Counted from the first letter of the stretch, positions 1 through 10,554 are shown. The stretch: 25,000 nucleotides of DNA from Chrysomallon squamiferum (GCA_012295275.1 CM022665.1:21185650-21210649); one strand, 5' to 3'. Program-made: numbers and translations. The notes: a model not told the origin generated them from the letters alone.

Positions 1-1190
1 TTTCTGTCACGTGATAAATTCCCACTCACGGATTAGCAGATGTCGCAGTGACGTCTTCACGCATCGTTGTCAAAGCGAGGACAAAAACGTGACGACATTA
101 TTATATCACAATTAACGCACGTAAGACATGGGAGAATTAAAGTGATCACATCACGTCGGGCTGTGAGAGAGTTACACTTCTGTTTTTGTTTCTTCTGTGT
201 GGTGACATCTGGTAAGATTTAGCTGTGTTCTCCACGTGTTTGCTGCTGATAACATAACACATGGAAAATATTATCTTGTAGGACATTTTACCGTAAACAC
301 AAAACATCTACCGATACACTGATGTATGGTGTATGCATGTGAGACACGAATATACCAAGGAATATTAACTGTGTACAGGAATTTTAGACAGTTTTATACA
401 GGAATACAGGAAGGTCTTCCACAGAAATGGTATTGATGTACATTAATTTTAACAAATAGAATTTGTGTGCAAAACTTTTAACACTTTTACACAGGAATAT
501 ATGAAAGGTATGTACAGTAATTTTTGATACATAAAGGAATATTTAAAATAGTACGTACACGTATTAGAGTATTAAATTGTTGTAATATTGCGATATTAGA
601 CGCATTCACTAAGCAGTTTGTTATTATTTTTTTTCTTTTTTTTTTCTTCTTTATTTCTAAATCTACTGTAATTCCTTTCTATTTCTTTTCTCTTTTTTTA
701 ACCTTTCTTGTCTTTCAATTCATTGATTCATTCATTCTTTTCTTATTTTCATTCACTTTCTTTTATCTTTTGTTTTCATTTTTTTTTTTTCTTCTTCTTC
801 TTTATAGTGGCTTTCTTTGTTTTTGTATTCTGTCATGATTTTTGTTTTAATCACTTGCGTTACATATTATTGTACTATATTTTACACGTTTTTCTTTCAT
901 TTATCTGAGCTAAAATACCGAGCACATAATGTTCTGTTGTCAGGCAACGATAGATTATACTAGTACAAGAAAAGTTAAGCATGGAATGATATTTTAAGGA
1001 TTTTGTTTTTCATTTTTTTACAAATTATTCTGGATACATTAATCTTTTATTTAGAAAAACAAAATGTTTATAATAAAACAAAGTAAAATGTGAAACTGAA
1101 ATGAATTTGGGGTCTGTGAGCAAAAGAGTGAAAGGAAGACGGATGAAAGAAAACAACCCCGGAGATATTCACAGATGGATAGCTAGGTAA
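1..1190. other. Intergenic DNA, no gene seen
   Basis: Bases 1-240 are complex, with several TGACG-type CRE half-sites and two CACGTG E-boxes (8-13 and 233-238). 600-900 is a T-rich tract whose ORFs are phenylalanine/leucine/serine-rich artefacts of the base composition. The rest is plain AT-rich sequence. Confidence 0.7.
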
Positions 1191-1275
1191 ACAGACAGAC
1201 ACACATACACACAGACAGATAGATAGATAGACACACAGGTAAATAGAGACAGATAAAAAGACATAGACAGCGATA
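1191..1275. repeat. Degenerate ACAG/GATA/CA simple repeat
   Basis: Interspersed ACAG, ACAC and GATA units with interruptions, typical of an old compound microsatellite. Confidence 0.75.
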
Positions 1276-1562
1276 ACAAAAAATTGAGAGAAAGAAAGAG
1301 AAACAGATAAAATGTTCTCTTGTATCTCTGGTGAAGGGTAGTTAATTTACAAATGAGTAATTAGGTTCTGAGTTTCCAAACTCTCTGGTGTAATTATACT
1401 CGACATTTTACTGATCACGTGACTGTAACTTATCGATAACCTCGATGTCATGGAGATGTCTCTTCATGACATTTCTTTCTCGACGTTAAAGTACTAAAAA
1501 TAAACCCACAATATTTCACAGTGTCAGTCTACATGAACTCACTTACCTGAGATGTATAAAAC

Positions 1563-1565
<3 letters not shown>
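1276..1565. other. Intergenic DNA with a TCACGTGA palindrome
   Basis: No ORF of note. A TCACGTGA E-box palindrome lies at 1415-1422. A TATAAAAC string sits just before the (AG)n array, without other promoter support. Confidence 0.5.

Positions 1566-1655
<90 letters not shown>
1566..1655. repeat. (AG)45 microsatellite
   Basis: 90 bases of perfect AG. Homopurine on the + strand, hence able in principle to form triplex (H-DNA). Confidence 0.97.
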
Positions 1656-1657
<2 letters not shown>

Positions 1658-2285
1658 AAAATGTAGATAAAGAATTATTATTAAAATCGTCAAGACTAAA
1701 GTTAAGGAAATATTTGCTAAGTATATAAGAAACCAGCAATATCAACTTAGCTCTCTGTATTTATCTGTACAAAGGTCAAAGCCAGTATGACGGGAAGGTT
1801 CGCTATTTTGATTATTCCCTGTTGTTTTGACTGCATCAAACATACACGTTATTTCTCTCGCCGGCTTTTCTCTCTGATAACTTCCATACGTTGTCGAAGC
1901 CGTCTTTATTAATCTCAAATGTGGCGCATTGCACCCCGTCGTGTTTAAAAATAAATAGCAGTCTTTTTGATGAAATTGTAATAACGAAAAGCGAAAGCAA
2001 ATCCAACGTCACACCCAAATTACTTTACCAATATGTGGTTTGAAAAGCGAGGATTTTTTTCCTCTCTCTCAATCTTTCTTTTCTTTTGATTTTGAATTGA
2101 ACTGTTTCTTATTAAGGTTTATTGAAAAAGTAAAAATGTTACTTGTGACAGTGTGTGAATGACAGACACAGAAAAATTTCTTCTTCAAGTCACTCGGTGC
2201 ATTAAATATGAATAACACGTTTGTGAAAGCTGGTATCTCCCAGTACGTTTTGGCAAGTGTAATTGTTATAAAAATATAAAATACC
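1656..2285. other. Intergenic DNA, no gene seen
   Basis: Mixed-composition sequence. A 60-codon minus-strand ORF (1836-2018) has no recognisable features and sits in a slightly GC-richer patch. Confidence 0.6.
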
Positions 2286-2563
2286 TGTTTGTCTATCTAT
2301 TTGTCTATCTATTTATGTACGTACGTACGTATGTATGTATGTATGTATGTATGTATGTATGTATGTATCTGTCTGTTTATCTATGATCTACCTATCGATC
2401 TGTCTGTCTCTCTTCCTGTCTGTTTGTCTATCTGTCTTTCTCTATCTCTATCTCTCTGTTTATATTTCTTTATATTTAATTATTTGTCTCTATGTCTATC
2501 TATCTATCTATCTATCCATATATCTGTCCTCTGTCTATATCTATCTATATATCGATCTATCTG

Positions 2564-2643
<80 letters not shown>

Positions 2644-2815
2644 CTTATCCATCTATCTATATGTCTGTAATATTATATCTGTCTATCTATGTTCTCTGTC
2701 TACTGACTGTTTATTTATCATTATGTGTTTATGTGGTTAAGTTTTCATTTATTTCAGTCTCTGTTTATATACCAATCTATCCATTGATCTGTTCATCGGA
2801 TCGTCTGTCTGTACG
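2286..2815. repeat. Compound tetranucleotide array (CTAT/CTGT/GTAT/CTCT)
   Basis: About 530 bases of YTRT-type tetranucleotides. It includes GTAC/GTAT near 2318-2368, a perfect (CTAT) block near 2565-2642 of about 20 units, and flanking diverged CTGT/CTAT/CTCT units. It stays open in all three forward frames (Ser-Ile-Tyr-Leu and similar), giving spurious ORFs up to 177 codons. That is a property of stop-free repeats, not a gene. Confidence 0.95.
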
Positions 2816-2929
2816 TAACTAGATACACCGTTAAATAATTTTATAATTTTTTTAAATCAACAATAGTAATACTAACTTGAATAACTGAAAGAAAAATGAG
2901 ATGAATTCAGTTAAATAATAGTTGAACGC

Positions 2930-3600
2930 CCAGAGAGACAATCTAGTGATTTATCGAGGGTGGGTGGTTCTGAATTCTGAGGTGTTTATGGGGGTGGTAC
3001 ATCGAGGAGGTGTGACATAACATGTACAAAAGCTCAGTGGGGAGGTTCCTCCTGAATGCGTCCATGTCAGACCAGGTAAACAGCATTGAGAGGAATTTTA
3101 CCTTTGTTACAGAACACTTGAGATGAGTCCACAGCCTTTGAGCCGTGTCCAAATAGTTCTGAGAATTTTAGGAAAGGATGTCAGACCGTCTAAAAAACAA
3201 AACTGAGTAATATATTTTTCCAGGGATGTAATTCTTCTTTGAAAACGAGATCGAGGGATATTCCACGCAGACGTGCCAAATCTTAAACTAACGAACGAAT
3301 ATTTGTAAATGTGCAACCCTGACAACGTCATTCTGGCGTCGTCGTAGAAGCGGTTGATGCAGGTTACAGGTTGCCAGCAGAGCGGCATAGAGCGTAGTGT
3401 TTACAGAGATGTTTTAGAGACCTGTGTTCTTTTTTCCCTCAGTGTTAGCGGGTTTGGCAGGGTTTGCTGTATGATATGACAGGTATGTCGTACCGCCAGG
3501 TCGCTACACTTGTGAAAACATCAGATCTCCGTGTAACTGTAGACAACTTGCTATATCGTCAGTCTAACACAGCCTACACCAGCCGCAGTGTCAGAGATAT
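2930..3600. other. Complex unassigned island, possible decayed or partial gene on the minus strand
   Basis: Clearly more complex and CpG-containing than its flanks. On the minus strand, ORFs of 93 codons (3388-3107) and 69 codons (3152-2943) overlap in different frames. A donor-like AAAG|GTAAAA lies near the overlap (about 3100-3110, minus). I recognise no protein family. It could be a pseudogene, an exon, an old transposon fragment or conserved non-coding DNA. Confidence 0.3.
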
Positions 3601-4135
3601 TACTGACTCGTTTTCTGTGTGGTGATATTAAATATATATCTGCTCTAGCCTGATGTACGTACGTACGTCTCTGTGTGTTTCCTAGGATCGTATTGTAATA
3701 CCAGTCGTGTCCTTAGGTATGTATGTACGCTCTTCTGTGATTTGTGGTTTCTATTCCTTGTTTTCGCCTTCTAGATTTGTTTATTTGTTGACTTCTTTTT
3801 TTTTTTTTTTTTTGGCACAGCTTACAGCATGATCTGGTAAGTTCGTAATAAAAACATACGACCTTATTTCGCGTTTTGTTAATATACATATCTTTCCTGG
3901 TTTGTGAAAGTATGTACAGATATGAAATATTTGGAACGATTTCTGTGTTATAATTACAAATTGGATATTATATATGGAAACGGAGGTAAATTATTTTTAG
4001 CTGTTGATGTTGTTTTTGTTAGTGTCATTGCGATTTGCGATTTGTTTATCGTTTCTTTTGATACAAATATTATACTAACTGCAACATCAGCAAACAACTG
4101 TTATTCTTAAATAATCCATTTACTTATTTATGTAA
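3601..4135. other. Intergenic DNA with short GTAC runs and a poly(T)
   Basis: A (GTAC)n stretch lies near 3656-3668 and a T-run near 3799-3814. The 68-codon + strand ORF at 3904-4110 has no recognisable domain and lies in AT-rich sequence; I do not call it. Confidence 0.6.
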
Positions 4136-4179
4136 AAATTTAGTGATTTAATAATCTTTCTGTTTATTTCTTTTGTATA

Positions 4180-4312
4180 AAAATAAATAAATAAACAAAT
4201 ATATAAATAAATAAGAATAATAATAATAACAAAAACAACTAAATAAATGATGATAATGATGATGACGATATGATAATAATAATAATAAAACAACAACAAC
4301 AGCAGTAACATC

Positions 4313-4350
<38 letters not shown>

Positions 4351-4365
4351 TAATAATAATAACGA
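4180..4365. repeat. AT-rich array of AAAT, GATGAT, AAC and (AAT)n units
   Basis: A compound microsatellite; the cleanest part is (AAT/ATA)n at about 4312-4348. Minus-strand ORFs rich in Ile/Val/Tyr are repeat artefacts. Confidence 0.9.
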
Positions 4366-4890
4366 AACAGTTATTATGTTTTAACGAGACAGTTTTCATT
4401 CCGTTTTGTTGTATAGCAATATGGAATATACTGAAATGAACAATCAACAAAATAATATAACATCAGTTACATTTAACAAATATTTCCTTCAAAATCGGAG
4501 AGCACTTTACGAAAAAGTTGTATTTTCTGAATTAAAATTAATATTACTGGAATTACATATAAATATCAACTGATTATAATAAATAAAAATTATAGCTGTA
4601 TTATTTTGAATGCATAAATCATGAAATGGTTATATTTTACTTTGGAAAGCTTGCCTCTTTTTATTTTGTGTTTTTCTAAAGGTATTAAAGAGTGTAAAAA
4701 AACAAGTACAAAAATGCTAATAAAAACGCTAGTATTATTAATAATGATTCAATCATTATAATTTATATATATATATGCATGTATCTTATATCTTACTAAA
4801 TGACAAATAATACATATATAAGAATATGACTCATATTGTATATTATATATTTATTTATTTACTTAATTACTTTACATAATAATAAATGAA
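4366..4890. other. AT-rich intergenic DNA, nothing recognisable
   Basis: Only short AT dinucleotide and ATTT runs stand out. Confidence 0.6.
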
Positions 4891-4902
4891 TAAATTATCA
4901 TT

Positions 4903-5010
4903 GCTTATTATTATTATTATTGTCATTATCATCATCATCATCATCATCATCAACATTGTCATCTATTTATCTGTGTGTCTGTTTATTTATTTATTTATTT
5001 ATTTATCAGC
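4903..5010. repeat. (ATT)n, (ATC)n and (ATTT)n compound microsatellite
   Basis: ATT units are followed by about eight CAT/ATC units (4929-4953), then ATTT units (4984-5007). Confidence 0.9.
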
Positions 5011-5419
5011 TTCATCCTCTAACAAAACATATTTTGTTGACAAATATTTTCCGCCCATATTATATATGCATGTCATTTAAAAAGATTTTTTACACACACA
5101 CTCTGTACATACCTTTACATAAAATATCTTTTCCTCTGTCAAAGTTGTTACCACTGTAAGAAATAATCATTAATAACATTTATGAAAGCATAAGTAAAAT
5201 ATTTGATCTGAAAAATTATTTGATTGATGATATAGTACTGCATGCACGTTTTAAAACTGGGATAGCGTGTGCAGTATGTCAGATAAATGTTATTAATAAC
5301 TGATTATGTTGTATCAGAAATCTGACACTGATGTTCTCTGTTCTCGTAATGATGACACATTGTCGATGGTTAAATACAAATAAGATATGCAACTTTGTAT
5401 ATTTCATACCATTACGTAA

Positions 5420-5423
<4 letters not shown>
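5011..5423. other. AT-rich intergenic DNA, nothing recognisable
   Basis: A short CA run lies near 5092-5101. No coding or RNA signal was seen. Confidence 0.6.

Positions 5424-5496
<73 letters not shown>
5424..5496. repeat. (TC)36 microsatellite
   Basis: About 73 bases of perfect TC, homopyrimidine on the + strand. Confidence 0.97.
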
Positions 5497-5500
<4 letters not shown>

Positions 5501-5784
5501 ATGTATATATCTCTCTATCTTTCAGTCTAACTTTTCTATTAATCTCTCTCTCACTTTTTCTATATAATATATATGTCACATACAGACAAAAATAATAATA
5601 TTTGTGATAAGTTAATTTGTACACTAACAACTTACTAATAACATATAAAAGTAGCTGTCAGCTGTGAACTGTATTAACGTATGTCACAACGTACAGTCAC
5701 ATCGTTCAGATGACGTGTCAACTGTCAACGACGTGACAAATATATCTAATTACACGTTACGTAACACAAGATGTCTCCTATCTA
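5497..5784. other. Intergenic DNA with a PAR-bZIP-like palindrome
   Basis: GTTACGTAAC at 5756-5765 is a perfect 10-base palindrome matching the PAR-bZIP/E4BP4 consensus. Several GTCAAC/ACGTGAC words occur at 5690-5740. No gene. Confidence 0.5.
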
Positions 5785-5875
5785 TCATAGTCATTGAGTG
5801 TCAAGCTGTTACGTACATCTGTAGTCACTGATTAGCCTGAGGTTACAGGTTCAAACCTAATCGGTTCCCCTTTGT
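5785..5875 (+). mobile_element. tRNA-derived SINE remnant, type II tRNA-like
   Basis: An A-box-like region (TCATTGAGTGTCAAGC, 5791-5806) lies 57 bases before an exact B-box GGTTCAAACC (5848-5857). That spacing suits a Leu/Ser-type tRNA ancestor. The T-stem does not pair well (two mismatches next to the loop) and no acceptor stem forms, so it is not a functional tRNA. No clear target-site duplication was found. Confidence 0.4.
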
Positions 5876-6080
5876 TCTTTTTTAAACTTTCCCCTCAGTA
5901 CATGATGACTGGTTTGTCAAATGTTCTTGTGGGTGTTTTCCTGTCACACACGCAAAAGCTACGTGCTAATGTTAACTGTTTTTAATCATTAACTATGTTC
6001 ATTTTCTACTTTCAGTTCCTGACTATTTATTATAAATTTTTTTTCTTTTTCTTTCCATCCAATATTTATTTGTCTTTTTT

Positions 6081-6083
<3 letters not shown>
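5876..6083. other. AT-rich intergenic DNA, nothing recognisable
   Basis: T-rich toward the right end, leading into the TC array. Confidence 0.6.

Positions 6084-6170
<87 letters not shown>
6084..6170. repeat. (TC)43 microsatellite
   Basis: 87 bases of perfect TC, the second such array within 700 bases. Confidence 0.97.
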
Positions 6171-6171
<1 letters not shown>

Positions 6172-6539
6172 AATATTTATATACTGACTGTATATATAAC
6201 CTGAGAGGTTTTCATGCATTTATATTTATATTTATTTATTTATTATATGTCAATAACACGTCAAAATGTATTTATCTGGATTTATTTTTTGTATTATTCT
6301 AAAAAGGGTTTATCGAGATACGGAATTAATAAGCTCTTATTACGAATACAATGTACAATAATGTTAAAGTATTTCTGTATTAAAACCGAACATTAATAAA
6401 ACAAACAGTTTATTAAAGTAAGACAAATACTTACATAAAACCGGCACTAATACAAGGAATATCTCTGATATCAGAGAAATTATAGATTTAAAAACAGGTG
6501 TAATAAACTTCTGATAATCTACACAGCCCAGGTGCGAAG
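6171..6539. other. AT-rich intergenic DNA
   Basis: No supported gene. It may include the 3' body of the adjacent minus-strand SINE remnant, whose limits I cannot fix. Confidence 0.5.
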
Positions 6540-6690
6540 GGATTAGGATAAAGCACAATGACTAATTAAAGAGGGTGGGTTTCGAACCCGCGATTCTCCT
6601 GTTCACCAATCAGCTAAATTAGTGTCACGTATTCAAGCGCGCAGTGTTCCGTTATCCATGCCAGTGAGCGAATTAACACCATCCACACAC
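6540..6690 (-). mobile_element. tRNA-derived SINE remnant (minus strand)
   Basis: On the minus strand, a near-perfect T-arm GCGGGTTCGAAACCCAC surrounds the B-box GGGTTCGAAAC (+ coordinates 6579-6589), pairing at four of five stem positions. Two A-box-like words lie upstream: TTTAGCTGATTGGT (+ 6605-6618, too close for a full tRNA) and GCTCACTGG (+ 6661-6669, too far). It is a tRNA-related retroposon rather than an intact tRNA. It sits just upstream of the candidate Four-jointed promoter. Confidence 0.5.
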
Positions 6691-6744
6691 TGTTTGCTAA
6701 TTGTCATCGGGTTCTTTTTTTTCTCTCAATATAAACTGATTACT

Positions 6745-6816
6745 GGGCGGAGCTAGTGTGTTCTCTCAGAGAGAGAAAGTTTGGTTATAAAACAAAAGAG
6801 AATATCAATTGTAGTT
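6745..6816 (+). promoter_or_regulatory. Candidate core promoter: GC box plus TATA box
   Basis: A GC-box match GGGCGGAGC (6745-6753) is followed by TATAAAAC (6786-6793), about 30 bases before a possible start site near 6816. This lies 2 kb upstream of the Four-jointed CDS on the same strand, so it could be that gene's promoter. A CCAAT-box match (CACCAATCAG) sits further upstream near 6604-6613. TATA-like strings are common in AT-rich DNA, so the claim rests on the combination with the GC box and the downstream donor site. Confidence 0.4.
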
Positions 6817-6894
6817 AGTTGACAAACGTATTTTTGTTGTGTGGACCGGTGTGATATTCGTGTTGGATTTTACCTTGTTAATTACAGTATGCAG
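6816..6894 (+). other. Candidate 5' exon of the Four-jointed transcript
   Basis: From the predicted start near 6816 to a donor-like junction GCAG|GTATTT with GT at 6895-6896. The only ATG is six bases before the junction (ATGCAG). If this were joined to the AG at 8862-8863, just before the CDS, the frame would read Met-Gln-Met-Met-Arg, continuous with the kinase ORF. Under that model the TAG at 8861-8863 would be intronic. This is inference only: no transcript is available, and the acceptor tract before 8863 is T/G-rich rather than strongly pyrimidine-rich. Confidence 0.3.
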
Positions 6895-8863
6895 GTATTT
6901 TAAATGTGAACATATTTTAGTGTTTGTATGACTATGTTTTACACCTATACACATATACATACATATATATAATCATGTGTGCGTATTATCTATAGACAGA
7001 TGAATGTGTGAGTATGTGTACGTATGCTAAATAATATGTATGTGCTTTGAAATCATTTATCATTAATGATCTGTCTGTCTCTGTCTATCTCTCTATCTAT
7101 CGACACACACACAGAGAGAGAGAGATAATGGGAATAATTAGTACCATATTTATATCAATTTATAAAATTTGTTTTGTGCTCATACTGTAATTTCCTATTA
7201 TTATTATTATTATTATTATATTTATAATGTTTATATAAAATATATTATTTTGTAAAATACGTTAAATAAATACAGTTTGTAAGTTAGTTCAGCCATCTCC
7301 CTAACAACTGTTTGATTTAATTAACTGGTTTCCATAGCGTTTCTTTGGCAACAGGTTTTGGTGATTAGTCTTCAAAACTATCTCAGCCGCACCGCCGTTC
7401 AGCTTTTAACTGAAGTGCGTCCTCTCTTACTTGATTTCCCATTGTTCTCGGTTCACGAGTTAAAACCAATTGAAGGATTGCCTCTGTTTATCCTCACAGA
7501 TGCCCGCAGCTAATCCCCCATTCTCTTTAGAATTAGGCTACAGGAACAGAAGACAATTGTCAGGAAAGCTTTTTGGAGTGAAAGAGAAAACTGCCGACTA
7601 AGAGACATGGCCAAATTGACTTTCATTGAAATAAATACAACGGTTTTTGATTGACAGGCAAGAAACGGCACTAGGGGGCAATCAAATTTCAATACAGCAA
7701 CAAAAGATGGAGTCTAAATCCCTTTTTTATTTGCCGCCGATATGAAAACAGTTTTAACACCACACAAGGTGTAGGGGCTTTAAGCTGAAAGTGCGAAACG
7801 TGAATATCAACCTTGATTATTAGAATACTTCCATTCCGTTATGACTATCCCGAGGAAAAAAATCCCAGAACACTGGTTGTTTGATATATGTACATGTGTA
7901 TGTGGGTGCATTAGTTTTATAGGTGTAACTTAGGTAAAAATAAAATATTATTATTAATATTTTATTACGTATTTATCATGTTGTTAATATTTCATTAAGT
8001 ATTTACTAAATATTTCCTTACGAACTCTTTTCAGATGGACTTCCCAGTAGAGATCAGACAAACGCTATAGAGATTCTGGAAAAGGCCACATTTGTATGTC
8101 TGATGTTACAAGGATAGTGAACAACCTTACAAAGTCATAATTCAGAGTGGAAATGTGGAAAATAATATTAAAATGTTGACAACGAGGAGAAGGAAAACAT
8201 GAAGAACAAAAACATTCAGTTCCCCGTTTCTCTGTACTGAGGAAATTTCTAATGACAGAAAAGGTGAGGTCACACCACACCCCAATCTATCTCCCGGGCA
8301 GCGGTCACAGCGGTCATTGTGGTGATAATGAAGAGAGAGACTGTCCAAGCTGTGATTGTTTCCTATAATTAGAAATAATCTGAGAAAATCTCTAACACTT
8401 GTGACAAACAAGCTCGCTAGCTTAGGACGAGCCTGTCATACAACAGAAACTCTTGTTGCTTGCTGTTCAGTGTTTCACTTATTACTACAGAAAAATATTC
8501 GTGTTCATTCTCAAGTTATTTGTTTGATTAGACAGTGAATCTTCATTAAAAACACAAACTACACGGAGTTATATGACTCAGCTGCGTAAATTCGTGGAAC
8601 CTAAAATCTCGTGTCTTTAGAAAAATTTAAAGTTTTAGATTCTATAATTGTGTGTTTCAAAAATTATTCTGCAAATTCCACGACCAGTTGTAAATGAAGA
8701 CTTTTATTCTCTGTGTTTTTTTAAAATTTATTCATGCATAACGAAGGCTTAAGAAGAAATACTTGATTTCTGAGTTTTAAAACAGATCTGTCAGTTATAC
8801 CAGTGTTACTGAGCACGACGTCTGCTCTCTGTATAGATGTCAACGTCTTTCGTGTGTGTGTAG
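6895..8863 (+). other. Upstream region or putative first intron of the Four-jointed gene
   Basis: No coding ORF is credible here. 6940-7260 is low-complexity (AC/AT, ATT and short GA runs). 7290-7720 is complex and listed separately. 7720-8420 is also fairly complex, with several short antisense ORFs that show no recognisable protein. 8420-8863 is leader-like sequence. No clear TATA box lies immediately before 8864; a weak initiator-like TCAGTT is at 8791-8796. Whether this is an intron or plain 5' flank depends on the upstream exon being real. Confidence 0.4.
7290..7720. promoter_or_regulatory. Candidate cis-regulatory island upstream of the Four-jointed gene
   Basis: The stretch is free of simple repeats and more GC-balanced than its surroundings. 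It contains an exact PBX-MEIS/PREP composite motif TGATTGACAG (7648-7657), a CAATTG E-box within ACAATTGTC near 7554-7562, and a TCF/Sox-like AACAAAAG near 7699-7706. The only ORFs are short antisense ones without a recognisable product. Its position 1.1-1.6 kb upstream of the CDS makes the kinase gene the natural target. Motif matches alone do not prove activity. Confidence 0.35.
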
Positions 8864-10450
8864 ATGATGAGGTTTGTCGTTGTCATCATGACTGGAGTAG
8901 GATTCACATTTGGAATACTTTTTGGACTTTTTCTACAACTTCCCGCTGGTTCTCTTCCAGCAGACAACCTCTTCGTCGATGACGTCCACAAAACATTTCG
9001 CTTCCGTCGTTCTCTCAGTGCTGACGTCGAAGCATCTTACAAAAAGAGTGGTGGGTTCCAGAGGCTGCATTTAGAATCTGTAGCAGAAAAAATTTCTAAT
9101 TCTGATTCTGTTACAGGGTTAAAGTATGACAAGCCTGTTACAAACAGTTTAAACGATGTGAGTCTACAGCATGGTAACAAAAGTGTTCGAAATGAACGAG
9201 TCAGTCAGATGAGATCTGAATTACGTAAAGAGAGACGAACAGACACTGGAATACATCATACTCGGGAATCCATCTCTAATGTGCCTAGATCAGATATCAA
9301 ACAAAAGACTGGAGAATCACTCGCAAACGAAAGTAAATTTGTCGAGAAAGAATTAGAATATAAACAAGATGTGCAATCTTTGACTGTTGAAATCAAAGTG
9401 CTCGGCGCTGCCAATACAAACACGATTATGAAAAACAGCAATGCCGAAGCGAAGCCGGTATTAAGTGATGTAAATGTTAAACAAAATTCATACAAAGTTT
9501 CTGTATTGCCAAAAGCATATTCAGGCATTTATTGGAACTCGAATTTCACACGGCTGTGTCCTGCAGGCTTTACAGGTGCACATTCCACAGTGTGGAGAAG
9601 AAAATCTGACGATCTTCAAATAGTGAAAGTGGAGGAAGGTTGCGGAAGAATGCAAAATCGTCTACTTACATTCAGCGATGCTTCAAAGGCTTGTGCCCGA
9701 TACAGGCTCAACGTGGATCAGATTCAAGGAGAGATTTATTCTTATTATCTCGCCAAGTTGCTTAACATGACAAACCTACCACCGACTTTCCTACTTACAG
9801 TGAATTCTCTAGATGACAAGTGGAAGTCGGTTCATCTCGACCTGCGCGAGTCACAGTGGGCTGATGATAAGGTGGTGATTCTCACTCAGTGGGTGAGCGG
9901 ACTCTTCCCAGCATACATTCCTCCCGTGTTGCAGAAAGACAACAGACGACTGCACCCCACTGAAGACGTCCTGGGAGGAAAAACTCGTGAAGAGATGTGC
10001 GAGTTGGTGCAGTGGTCTGATTTGATAGTGTTTGACTATCTCACTGCTAATCTAGACCGGGTGGTCAATAACATGTTCAACAAACAATGGAACGACCAAA
10101 TGATGAGTAATCCGGCTCATAATCTGGAAAAAACTTCAGATGGAAGTTTAGTGTTTCTAGACAACGAGTCGGGCTTGTTTCACGGTTACAGGTTGTTGGA
10201 CAAATATTCGGGTTTTCACAAACAGCTGCTCAGTTCTCTGTGTGTTTTTCGCGAGAGCACGGCGCAGAGAATTAGAGACTTACACCAAAGTGGTGACATA
10301 AGCAACCAACTTCACAAACTGTTTTACCAAAACGAAAAACTTCATTTAAAAGTGCCTGATATTCCGGAGAAAAATATCAAAATTCTCAAACGTCGTATAG
10401 CTGACGTGTTTTACCAAATACAACACTGTGAATCACAGTATGGCAGATAG
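8864..10450 (+). CDS. FJX1: Four-jointed box kinase (FJX1/Fj family), complete single coding exon
   Basis: Seen: 528 codons with no interruption. Residues 4-24 form one hydrophobic segment after Arg3, a type II signal anchor. Residues 30-215 are a charged, cysteine-free stem. Residues 219-528 carry the family domain: LCPAGF (231-236), VKVEEGCGRMQNR with Lys255 as the likely ATP-contact lysine, QWSDLIVFDYLTANLDR (383-399) and LDNESG (432-437), ending in QYGR. Asp398 and Asp433 match the catalytic and metal-binding aspartates of FAM20/Fj-type secretory-pathway kinases. All six cysteines lie in the domain. N-glycosylation sequons occur at N105, N155, N227 and N301. Known for the family: Drosophila Four-jointed is a Golgi kinase that phosphorylates serines in extracellular cadherin repeats of Fat and Dachsous, tuning their binding in planar polarity and Hippo growth control; vertebrate FJX1 is also a single coding exon. 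Start: TAG lies directly before ATGATG, and the second ATG has A at -3, so it may be the one used. Inference: an active kinase, since no key residue is missing. Confidence 0.95.
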   Translation: MMRFVVVIMTGVGFTFGILFGLFLQLPAGSLPADNLFVDDVHKTFRFRRSLSADVEASYKKSGGFQRLHLESVAEKISNSDSVTGLKYDKPVTNSLNDVSLQHGNKSVRNERVSQMRSELRKERRTDTGIHHTRESISNVPRSDIKQKTGESLANESKFVEKELEYKQDVQSLTVEIKVLGAANTNTIMKNSNAEAKPVLSDVNVKQNSYKVSVLPKAYSGIYWNSNFTRLCPAGFTGAHSTVWRRKSDDLQIVKVEEGCGRMQNRLLTFSDASKACARYRLNVDQIQGEIYSYYLAKLLNMTNLPPTFLLTVNSLDDKWKSVHLDLRESQWADDKVVILTQWVSGLFPAYIPPVLQKDNRRLHPTEDVLGGKTREEMCELVQWSDLIVFDYLTANLDRVVNNMFNKQWNDQMMSNPAHNLEKTSDGSLVFLDNESGLFHGYRLLDKYSGFHKQLLSSLCVFRESTAQRIRDLHQSGDISNQLHKLFYQNEKLHLKVPDIPEKNIKILKRRIADVFYQIQHCESQYGR

Positions 10451-10552
10451 CATTCAATGGTAGATTCGTTTTAAAACTTGGTGCACTATAGGCAATTTAC
10501 TATTATTGTTGCTGTTGTTATTGTTTATTTAACCACTTGTTTTTCTGCACAT

Positions 10553-10554
<2 letters not shown>

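Noticed and set aside
524-908. 104- and 66-codon + strand ORFs rich in Phe/Leu/Ser
   Set aside because: Arise from a T-rich tract; overlapping frames with no recognisable membrane protein.
2289-2822. 177-codon + strand ORF of Ser-Ile-Tyr-Leu repeats
   Set aside because: A direct translation of stop-free tetranucleotide repeats, open in three frames at once.
5791-5870. Functional tRNA gene
   Set aside because: Good B-box but the acceptor and T stems do not pair; better as a SINE remnant.
8065-8538. Short ORFs on both strands (60-89 codons)
   Set aside because: Mutually overlapping, no recognisable family, and better read as 5' flank or intron.
9256-9528. 90-codon ORF antisense to the kinase stem
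   Set aside because: Shadow of the Four-jointed CDS on the opposite strand.
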